The position numbers and the translations under genes are program-made. The notes under the pieces were generated by a model. It had not been told where the DNA came from. It saw nothing but the letters and a program-made list of their open reading frames with translations, and ran no database searches. From assembly GCA_019416065.1 (NCBI GenBank), contig DXYB01000011.1, forward strand, positions 1 through 48,918: DNA of 48,918 bases, read 5' to 3'. The DNA comes from Acidaminococcus sp. (GTDB lineage: Bacteria > Bacillota > Negativicutes > Acidaminococcales > Acidaminococcaceae). Positions 42,775-48,918 of the stretch are shown here, piece after piece. Positions within the stretch are counted from its first letter, which is position 1; every line of letters begins with the position of its first letter.

Positions 42775-42790
42775 AACGCTTTCAGGCGTT
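42775..42790. other. Inverted repeat in the TAXI operon leader, possible operator
   Basis: AACGC-TTTCAG-GCGTT lies about 25-40 bases downstream of the TAXI promoter -10, a position where a repressor would block transcription. It is short and could be chance. Confidence 0.35.
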
Positions 42791-42814
42791 TTTTCCTGTT
42801 CACTATACAACTAA

Positions 42815-42843
42815 AGTATAACCGCTACTTAAGATTTTGTCAA
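42815..42843 (-). promoter_or_regulatory. Near-consensus promoter of the TAXI-TRAP operon
   Basis: TTGACA (42843-42838) and TATACT (42820-42815), separated by 17 bases on the minus strand, about 98 bases before the receptor start. This is the best promoter match in the window. The stretch 42844-42963 upstream is AT-rich and shows no gene. Confidence 0.8.
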
Positions 42844-42963
42844 AAAAGAAACATATCACGATACTGTAATATTTATAGCAGTTTCTTTAAATATTTTTAA
42901 AGATGTCAATCACAATAACGTGAGAAATCTTTTAATAAGTGATGATATTCAGACATAATAGAG

Positions 42964-43009
42964 AAAAAACGTTACCTATTTGCACAATAGCAAATTGGTA
43001 ACGTTTTTT
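42964..43009 (-). terminator. Strong bidirectional-looking terminator after the alcohol dehydrogenase
   Basis: Outer arms 42964-42976 and 42997-43009 form a 13-bp stem (AAAAAACGTTACC and its complement), with an inner ATTTGC/GCAAAT stem (42978-42983, 42990-42995). On the minus strand the 3' arm ends in TTTTTT. It closes the lar-cbi-adh series. Confidence 0.85.
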
Positions 43010-43028
43010 GAATTGATATGTTTATTTT

Positions 43029-44186
43029 TTATTTACATTCAAGCAAAATTTGGTAAATTTCATCTGCTGTCAGTGCTTTGCAGCAGCCATCCGAAAGATT
43101 AGTAGAATCTGCCACGGCTCTTAGGTCCGTATCTGCAGGAATCCCTAATTCCCGGAAATTGGTTGGAAGGCCAATATCCTTAATAAATGCAGCTAGCGCT
43201 TTAACACCCGCTTTGGCTGTTTCCTCATCTGTTTTTTGCGGTGCAACGTCTAGAACCCGCTCTGCAAAGCGAGCAAATTTGTAAGACGCATAGGGATACA
43301 GATGACGATACAGCACAGGGTGCAACACTGCTAGCCCGGCGCCGTGGTTGCAATTGGTATAGGCAGCCAGTTGGTGCTCAATCTGATGACACTGAAAATC
43401 CCGCAATTTGCTGATGCGTACCAATCCACTTTCTGCCAGCGCCGAATCCCAGGCCAATTCGCTGCGGGCATCGTAATTGTCTCGGTCTTTCATAAGGATG
43501 CGGATATTTTTTACGGTATTGCGCATCAGGCTTTCACTGATTTCGTCCGTCAGGTTATCTTTTTCCGGCTTGCCAAAGTAGACTTCCATATAATGACTGA
43601 GGGTATCAAATGCACCAGAAATGACCTGCTGAAAGGGAACTGTTAAAGAGTAATCAGGATCTAACATGGCAAAATCAGCCCGTCCCCCATCCAGGCCTGC
43701 TTTCAGCATTTTCTTTTCGTGGGTAATCACGGCCCGGGCATTCATTTCTGAACCGGTTCCAAAAACAGTCACAATGGTTCCCATTGGAACAAATTCCGTG
43801 GGTTTCTCTTTTTTCTCTTTTTCAAAAGTCCATAAATCTTCTTCTAATCTGGCTTGGGCTGCCACAATCTTACAACAATCGGACACACTGCCACCACCTA
43901 CGGCCAAAATAAAATCAACGCCATGCTCCCGCACTAAGGTAGCACCCTCTTGCACTTTAGCATAGGTAGGGTTACTCATGATCCCGGAAAATTCCACGAC
44001 AGTTTTACCAGCTTCTTGCAAAATCCCGAGGATTTCTTCATAAATACCATTGCGTTTGATGCTGCCGCCTCCATATCCTAGCAGCACCGTTTTGCCATAA
44101 TGGGACAACAGTTGCGGCAAGTTTTCCTTAACAGTCCCTTTCCCAAAATAGACTTTCGTAGTGTTACTGAACACAAAATTATCCAT
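43029..44186 (-). CDS. Iron-containing alcohol dehydrogenase
   Basis: A 385-residue group III dehydrogenase close to the NADPH-dependent butanol dehydrogenase type (BdhA/YugJ). The cofactor loops LLGYGGGSIKRNG (36-48) and LAVGGGSVSD (94-103) are present. The metal ligands fit D194, H198, H267 and H281 (GAFDTLSHYM, QCHQIEHQLAA, CNHGAGLAVL). It reduces aldehydes or ketones with NAD(P)H. It starts 18 bases after cbiO, with no promoter between, so it may be the last gene of the lar/cbi operon, but a functional link is not evident. Confidence 0.9.
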   Translation of the reverse strand: MDNFVFSNTTKVYFGKGTVKENLPQLLSHYGKTVLLGYGGGSIKRNGIYEEILGILQEAGKTVVEFSGIMSNPTYAKVQEGATLVREHGVDFILAVGGGSVSDCCKIVAAQARLEEDLWTFEKEKKEKPTEFVPMGTIVTVFGTGSEMNARAVITHEKKMLKAGLDGGRADFAMLDPDYSLTVPFQQVISGAFDTLSHYMEVYFGKPEKDNLTDEISESLMRNTVKNIRILMKDRDNYDARSELAWDSALAESGLVRISKLRDFQCHQIEHQLAAYTNCNHGAGLAVLHPVLYRHLYPYASYKFARFAERVLDVAPQKTDEETAKAGVKALAAFIKDIGLPTNFRELGIPADTDLRAVADSTNLSDGCCKALTADEIYQILLECK

Positions 44187-44204
44187 TTGCTTGTCCTCCT
44201 GATT

Positions 44205-44954
44205 TTAGTTCATCCCTTGCAAGCGCAATGGTAGTTCTAGATTGCAAGTTTCTAAAAGAGCCTTATCTCTCAGTATTTGCCGAGCAGGCCCGTCTGCTCG
44301 GATAGCCCCCTTATGAAGCAGTATTATCCGCTCGCAGGTATCCATAATAAAATCCAGATCGTGGGAAGCAATGATCTCTCCACAGGGCAGCTTGCGCAAA
44401 ATCTGAATCAAATTGCGTCTGTTTTTGGGGTCGAGAGCATTTGAAGGTTCATCCAGCAATAATAACTGTGGATCCATAACAAGTAGCCCCGCTAAGGCTG
44501 CCAAACGTTTTTGGCCACCGCTTAGCCGGTAAACCATGGTATCTTTTTGCGTTGCCAGATGCAGTTGCGTTAAGACAGCCAGCACACGCTGCTGGATGGT
44601 TTCGAGTGGTAGCCCAGATTGTTGCAGCCCTAACCCCACATCTTCCTGCACCGTGGGCAAGAACAATTGACTGTCCGCATCCTGGAAAGCGTACCCCACT
44701 TGGGTGCGAATAAACGGATAATTTTTCACCTCTAGTGGCCGATTACACACACTGAGCATTTCTGGATTTACCGGCAATAAGCCAACCAAAAGTTTTAACA
44801 GCGTGGACTTTCCCACGCCATTGCACCCGATAAGCCCAATCTTTTCGCCCGGAGCCATAGAAAAGGTAAGATCATGAAAAATAGCCTTACTTTTTCCGTT
44901 ACGAGATGGGGGCGGATAGGAAAATACCAAATGTTTCGCTTCAATAAGAACCAT
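44205..44954 (-). CDS. cbiO: ECF-type metal transporter ATP-binding protein CbiO/NikO/LarO
   Basis: A 249-residue ABC ATPase: Walker A IGCNGVGKSTLL, signature LSGGQKRLAALAGLL, Walker B QLLLLDEPSNALDP, H-loop ASHDLDF. AFQDADSQLF is the CbiO Q-loop. Start at the ATG 44954, with AAGGAG 8 bases upstream and 10 bases after cbiQ; upstream in-frame ATGs are in cbiQ. Context with larB/larC suggests nickel. Confidence 0.92.
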   Translation of the reverse strand: MVLIEAKHLVFSYPPPSRNGKSKAIFHDLTFSMAPGEKIGLIGCNGVGKSTLLKLLVGLLPVNPEMLSVCNRPLEVKNYPFIRTQVGYAFQDADSQLFLPTVQEDVGLGLQQSGLPLETIQQRVLAVLTQLHLATQKDTMVYRLSGGQKRLAALAGLLVMDPQLLLLDEPSNALDPKNRRNLIQILRKLPCGEIIASHDLDFIMDTCERIILLHKGAIRADGPARQILRDKALLETCNLELPLRLQGMN

Positions 44955-44964
44955 ACCTGACTCC

Positions 44965-45741
44965 TTATCCCCATAGCAAATGGAGCAGACTGCCATAGAG
45001 CGCCAAGGAGACCATAAGTCCTGCTCCTTGGCGCTTTTGCTTTTGCGTTGCATGGTGATACGAATGGACATCATGAAATCCGCGCAATTCCATGGCTTCA
45101 TATACCCGCTCCGCACGATCTAGGCTGCGCAGAAACCACAATCCTAAAAAAGAACCCCAAATTCTTTTGGGGATATTTTTTTGAAGTGGGCTGCGCAAAG
45201 CGTATGCTGTACTCATTCGCTGGCCTTCCTGTAATAAAAGGATCAGGTAACGATAGAGCAAAAGTAAAGTGACAACGAGGACACGGGGAACATGCAGCGA
45301 TCGTAAAGCCGCACAGATTTCCTCCACGGAAGTCGTAGCAAGAAGCCAGTAAACCCCCAGACAAGAAAAAACGCCTCGAAGCAATAGTACTAAACAAATA
45401 ACGAGAGCACCTGGCATCATCCAGGGCCCGACAAAAGCCGGCTGATTTGGTGTCACCAGTGCATTTAAAAGTCCTAAGGCAGCTAAAAAAAAGAGTACAT
45501 GCCGAAAATTCTTAACGCTGCCAACTAAAGAAACATGTCCTAAGGAATATAGGATTAGGAGGGGCCCCCCCATGCAAAGCGTTTCTAAAACGGCATAGCG
45601 AGAAAAACTAAGTAACGAAATCAGATAGAGAACTACTCCCAGTACTTTCGCTACGGGGGGCAACTGATGCACAAGGGAATCTCCTGCTGCTAAATCATCC
45701 AAGTGGTGTAGCTGTGCAATCGCATTTTTTAGTTTTCCCAT
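44965..45741 (-). CDS. cbiQ: ECF-type metal transporter transmembrane protein CbiQ/NikQ/LarQ
   Basis: A 258-residue membrane protein with the CbiQ coupling helices AYALRSPLQKN and VYEAMELRGFHD and four to five membrane segments (LGVVLYLISLL, LFFLAALGLL, LVICLVLLLRG, LVVTLLLLYRY). Start taken at the ATG 45741; an in-frame TTG at 45771 lies within cbiM. The ribosome binding site is poor, so coupling to cbiM is likely. Confidence 0.9.
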   Translation of the reverse strand: MGKLKNAIAQLHHLDDLAAGDSLVHQLPPVAKVLGVVLYLISLLSFSRYAVLETLCMGGPLLILYSLGHVSLVGSVKNFRHVLFFLAALGLLNALVTPNQPAFVGPWMMPGALVICLVLLLRGVFSCLGVYWLLATTSVEEICAALRSLHVPRVLVVTLLLLYRYLILLLQEGQRMSTAYALRSPLQKNIPKRIWGSFLGLWFLRSLDRAERVYEAMELRGFHDVHSYHHATQKQKRQGAGLMVSLALYGSLLHLLWG

Positions 45742-45745
45742 GTTA

Positions 45746-46726
45746 CTAACGATTTTGTAACGCCCGACCAATACAACAAGCCAGCGCCATCACCAGTAGC
45801 GTCCCAATAAGACCGGAAAGGCTGGTTCCCAAAGCTTCCCCTAAGCCCGGCACCTGATAGTCCGGTAAAAGGGATAGCTTTTCCTGCAGCTGAGAAGCCA
45901 ATGTAAAAAGACTGCCGCTGCGCTGTGCCAGTTCTGTTTCTCCAGTAATCCTAGCAATGGACCATTCCAATCCGTCAGGATCTCCGGACGCAAAAAGGGA
46001 TACAATCCCTCCCGTAATAAAAGCCGTTAGAGCAAGGACAGGCAATACCCAGCCTTTTGAAGCGCTGTTTATGGAACTGTTTTCCGGAGACTCCCAAAGT
46101 AGCTCTGGTCTATTTTCATAAATAAAGCCTAAAACTGCAGCGGTAATTAATCCCTCCACCAATCCAATCACCAGATGAATGGGCTGCATGAGTAGTAAGA
46201 ACGCATGGAAAGGTAATTCTGTAATGCCACTGAAAAAGGTTTCTACGGATACGGAAAAGGCTCCCATTTGTAAAGCGAGAATACTCCCCACAATAGAGCA
46301 TGCGGTAATCTTTTTCCGGCTCATTCCTTGCTGCATCATTGTTTTCCACAATAATGCCCCACCAAAGAAACAACCGTAGAAGGCCATATTCCAAATGTTA
46401 GCTCCCAGGGCCAATAGACCGCCATCAGAAAACAAAAGGCATTGCAAGGTAAGTACACAGATCATAGTCAAAAAGCCTGCATAAGGCCCTACTACCGCAG
46501 ATAACAAGAGACCCCCGCACAGATGTCCGGAAGAGCCGGTACCTGGAATCGCAAAGTTAATCATTTGTGCGGCAAAGACAAAGGCCCCCAGCACCCCCAT
46601 CTTAGGCATGAGACTAGGATCATCTTCTTTTTTTACTTGTTTGACTGCGTACGCCGCCGCAAGGGTAGAACACACAATCATGGTGCCTGCCACTTGAGGT
46701 GACAGCAGTGCATCAGCCATATGCAT
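45746..46726 (-). CDS. cbiM: Fused CbiM/N-type metal-binding substrate protein (probably nickel)
   Basis: The 326-residue protein has the processed N-terminal metal-binding motif MHMADALLSP, several CbiM membrane segments to about residue 210, and a C-terminal extracytoplasmic segment plus a final helix (about 225-326) that is the CbiN-like part (PDGLEWSIARI). This fused MN form is typical of nickel (NikMN/LarMN) transporters. It lies between larC and cbiQ. Confidence 0.88.
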   Translation of the reverse strand: MHMADALLSPQVAGTMIVCSTLAAAYAVKQVKKEDDPSLMPKMGVLGAFVFAAQMINFAIPGTGSSGHLCGGLLLSAVVGPYAGFLTMICVLTLQCLLFSDGGLLALGANIWNMAFYGCFFGGALLWKTMMQQGMSRKKITACSIVGSILALQMGAFSVSVETFFSGITELPFHAFLLLMQPIHLVIGLVEGLITAAVLGFIYENRPELLWESPENSSINSASKGWVLPVLALTAFITGGIVSLFASGDPDGLEWSIARITGETELAQRSGSLFTLASQLQEKLSLLPDYQVPGLGEALGTSLSGLIGTLLVMALACCIGRALQNR

Positions 46727-46740
46727 ACAAATTCCTCCTC

Positions 46741-48099
46741 TTATTTTCCGCTAATTTCTCCCATGACCTCTTGGTACACATCCCAATAGCCGCGTCCCGT
46801 CTGTAGGCAGATGGCTGCCAAGGACTCATATTCCGGATAGCTACGTTTTTCTATTCCCTCCGTTGTCGGAATCTCAACTGTTTTCACCCGTACCAACCCC
46901 AAAGACGTTTCTGCTAGATTCTCTTTCCGAGAAAGAATCGTTCGCTCCATCTTTACCCGACGAATACCAATAGTACTCGTCTCTCGGAAGATTACCTGTT
47001 CCAGCTCTTGCCGGTTTTCTTCCGTACAAATCACTGTCAAAAGTATTCCAGGCCGATTTTTTTTCATATAAACGGGAGTATACGCTACATCTCTGGCACC
47101 AGTTGCCAGTAGTTGCTCCATTGTATACCCCAATGTTTCGCCGGTACTATCATCCAAATTGGTCTCTAGTTTCCATATTTTGTCTTCTGTTTTTTCTCCA
47201 GCCGGCAAATCTTCTTCCGGCAAGGCAAGAAGCATCGCCCGCAGCAAGCTAGGACGCGCCTGTTCCCGTTTACCGGATCCAATACCAATTTTTTCAATGG
47301 TGAATCGAGGTGGAAGTGTATTCGTTGTAGCAATTGCGGCTGCAATGGCTGCCCCTGTAGGCGTTACATACTCCCCTGCCGCATTCATGATGGATAGTGG
47401 CAAATGATAGGTTTGCGCAATGGCTGCCACGGCGGGCACAGGAATGGGCAAAATGCCGTGAGCACAACGCACACTGCCTTTTCCTTCATGAAGAACAGGA
47501 ATAGCCACTTCCTGGATTCCCAGGTTATCCAGGCATACAGCTGTAGCAACAATATCCACAATGGAATCCACCGCACCCACCTCGTGAAAATGCACAGCCT
47601 GTAGCGTCGTTCCATGGGCTTTTGCTTCCGCTTCTCCCAAAATGGTAAAAATCCTTTTCGCCAGCGCTAGGGCTCCGACAGACAATTGTCCCGCTTCCAG
47701 GATAGCTTTCACATCCAGGAACGTTCTGTGTTCATGATGGTGTTCGTGATGGTGCTGCGGTTCTTTTTCCTCTGCCAGTTCCCGCCCATGGTCATGATGA
47801 TGCTGTGGTTCTTCGTGAAGATGGTGGTGATGGCTCTCCTGCGCTCCGTACTGAAACCCGTAAAGGTAGTCCATATCATGGTCATAGTTTTCATGAGCAG
47901 CATCCAACTGCACCAGAAAATCTTTGGCGGCAAGACCTGCCTTTTGCACTTGACGGATCTGAATTTCATAACCCGTAAGAGGCAAACTGGCTAAGGCCCT
48001 GCGCAACACTTCTTCACTGGCTCCCAGATCCAGCAAAGCCCCCACAGTCATATCCCCGCTGATACCACTTTCGCATTGCAGATAGAGTACTCTTTTCAT
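46741..48099 (-). CDS. larC: Nickel-pincer cofactor biosynthesis protein LarC, uninterrupted
   Basis: A 452-residue LarC that inserts nickel into the pincer cofactor of lactate racemase in a CTP-dependent reaction. The N-terminal YLQCESGISGDMTVGALLDLG, AVHFHEVGAVDSIVDI and the C-terminal KLETNLDDSTGE segments are diagnostic. Residues 90-124 hold 16 histidines in 35 positions, likely a metal store. In Lactiplantibacillus plantarum LarC is made by frameshifting across larC1/larC2; here one frame covers both parts. ATGA overlap with larB. Confidence 0.94.
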   Translation of the reverse strand: MKRVLYLQCESGISGDMTVGALLDLGASEEVLRRALASLPLTGYEIQIRQVQKAGLAAKDFLVQLDAAHENYDHDMDYLYGFQYGAQESHHHHLHEEPQHHHDHGRELAEEKEPQHHHEHHHEHRTFLDVKAILEAGQLSVGALALAKRIFTILGEAEAKAHGTTLQAVHFHEVGAVDSIVDIVATAVCLDNLGIQEVAIPVLHEGKGSVRCAHGILPIPVPAVAAIAQTYHLPLSIMNAAGEYVTPTGAAIAAAIATTNTLPPRFTIEKIGIGSGKREQARPSLLRAMLLALPEEDLPAGEKTEDKIWKLETNLDDSTGETLGYTMEQLLATGARDVAYTPVYMKKNRPGILLTVICTEENRQELEQVIFRETSTIGIRRVKMERTILSRKENLAETSLGLVRVKTVEIPTTEGIEKRSYPEYESLAAICLQTGRGYWDVYQEVMGEISGK

Positions 48100-48863
48100 G
48101 GCTTTCTGTCATCCTTTCCGTCACCTGTCGCTAGGCGGTTAATCTGGCTGGCCAGATAGCCTGCTCCGTATCCATTATCAATATTTACGGTAGCAATACC
48201 ATTGGCACAGGAATTAATCATGGTGAGCAGTGCTGCAATCCCGTGAAAACTAGCCCCATACCCTACGCTGGTGGGTACGGCAATCACCGGATTTTCCACA
48301 AGGCCCCCGATAACACTAGCCAGAGCGCCTTCCATTCCGGCGATGGCAATGACACAGTTGGCACGTTGGATTGCATCCAAATGAGATAACAACCGGTGCA
48401 GTCCGCTAACCCCTACATCATAGATGCGGGTAACTTTTGCTCCAAAAAATTCCGCTACCTGGGCCGCTTCCTCTGCCACCGGAATATCCGCGGTTCCAGC
48501 GCTGCATACGGCTACATTACCGCGGCGGACTATTGGAGTATGTACCAGTTGCAACAAGCGGGATACCGGGTCATATTGCACTTCCGAGCATACGGTTTTC
48601 ACCAGCGCATATTGTTTCTCGCTGGCTCTTGTACCCAGCACGTTTCCTTCTTCTTTGGCTAAGCGGGAAAAAATAGCCGTGAGAAAGGCATCTTCTTTCC
48701 CAGCGCAGTACACCACTTCTCCATAGCCGGTACGTATACTCCTATGGATATCCAGTTTGGCAAACCCCAGGTCTTCTAAGGGTTTACGCTTAAAATAGCG
48801 TTCTGCTTCTTCTACAGGGATTTCCCCTGTTTTCACTTTTTCTAAAATCGTCCGTGTTTCCAT
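48096..48863 (-). CDS. larB: Nickel-pincer cofactor biosynthesis protein LarB
   Basis: A 255-residue LarB, the carboxylase/hydrolase that acts on nicotinic acid adenine dinucleotide at the start of pincer cofactor synthesis. The C-terminal two thirds have the PurE-like fold (VAVCSAGTADIPVAEEAAQ, AIAGMEGALASVIGGL, VPTSVGYGASFHG). The start codon directly abuts the stop of the preceding gene tail. larE and larA are not within the window, so pathway completeness cannot be judged. Confidence 0.94.
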   Translation of the reverse strand: METRTILEKVKTGEIPVEEAERYFKRKPLEDLGFAKLDIHRSIRTGYGEVVYCAGKEDAFLTAIFSRLAKEEGNVLGTRASEKQYALVKTVCSEVQYDPVSRLLQLVHTPIVRRGNVAVCSAGTADIPVAEEAAQVAEFFGAKVTRIYDVGVSGLHRLLSHLDAIQRANCVIAIAGMEGALASVIGGLVENPVIAVPTSVGYGASFHGIAALLTMINSCANGIATVNIDNGYGAGYLASQINRLATGDGKDDRKP

Positions 48864-48918
48864 TTATTTTTTGGTTCTATAATAAATGTTGGGGTCTTGT
48901 GGACGTTTACCTTCACAA
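48864..48918 (-). CDS. C-terminal tail of an unidentified gene preceding larB (partial)
   Basis: The minus strand ends a reading frame with CEGKRPQDPNIYYRTKK and a TAA immediately before the larB ATG (zero-base gap). The adjacency says it is probably the same operon. Seventeen residues are too few for me to assign a family; it does not look like the end of LarA or LarE as I remember them. The rest lies beyond the window. Confidence 0.5.
   Translation of the reverse strand, partial: CEGKRPQDPNIYYRTKK

Noticed and set aside
47686..47994. Plus-strand reading frame extremely rich in Met, Val and Phe
   Set aside because: It is the complement of the His-rich segment of larC: CAT/CAC codons give ATG/GTG on the other strand. 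larC has clear family motifs.
46741..48099. Programmed frameshift in larC as in larC1/larC2
   Set aside because: One continuous frame covers both parts, and no interruption is seen.

Overview
The window looks like chromosome of a low-to-mid GC Firmicute, most likely a diderm Negativicute of the Acidaminococcaceae type. This is inference from gene content: spoVS, argR, ctsR, an Asp23/AmaP/DUF2273 set, CsaB and a TAXI-type TRAP transporter occur together with the run spoVS-nudF-recN-argR-nadK-tlyA-dxs-ispA-xseBA-nusB. No rRNA, tRNA, CRISPR array or prophage was recognised. Only the first 3.4 kb is on the plus strand. Everything after it is on the minus strand, so the remaining operons read from high to low coordinate.

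1-3423 (plus): a thiazole-synthesis operon thiS'-thiF-thiG-thiH-tenI. The first ~53 bases look like the end of an IS21-family element, which has removed the 5' part of thiS together with the operon promoter and any TPP riboswitch. 3243-4302 (minus): a probable DUF2922 gene with no stop before it runs into thiE/tenI antisense, then spoVS with its own extended -10 promoter and a hairpin terminator.

4473-15883 (minus): one long, tightly packed housekeeping series. From its promoter it runs asp23, amaP, DUF2273, nusB, a TsaD-like protein, xseA, xseB, ispA, dxs, tlyA, nadK, argR, recN and a Nudix hydrolase. Many neighbours overlap by 4 nt (ATGA), which suggests translational coupling.

16078-20790: a two-gene McrBC-like cassette, consisting of a 970-residue AAA+ protein with a large unassigned N-terminal half and a 596-residue DUF2357/PD-(D/E)XK nuclease. 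It sits between two housekeeping blocks and is followed by a perfect 18-bp inverted repeat. This is the best candidate here for a poorly described defence system.

20867-36792: radA and ctsR (without mcsA, mcsB or clpC), an aminotransferase, a membrane-anchored histidine-kinase-like protein that has lost the phospho-acceptor His and other catalytic residues, then an envelope and division group read ftsE-ftsX-envC-like-ctpA-pseudokinase. Upstream of these come csaB, a DUF5693 membrane protein, prfB (no programmed frameshift), secA and hpf.

36877-42717: a polar amino acid ABC transporter (glnH-glnP-glnQ) and a TAXI-TRAP transporter (receptor, DUF1850 protein, fused permease). Both have clear promoters and terminators. 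43029-48918: an operon-like series of an unidentified gene tail, larB, larC, cbiM, cbiQ, cbiO and an iron-type alcohol dehydrogenase, closed by a strong terminator. LarB and LarC make the nickel-pincer cofactor of lactate racemase, so the ECF-type transporter probably imports nickel. larA and larE are not in the window.
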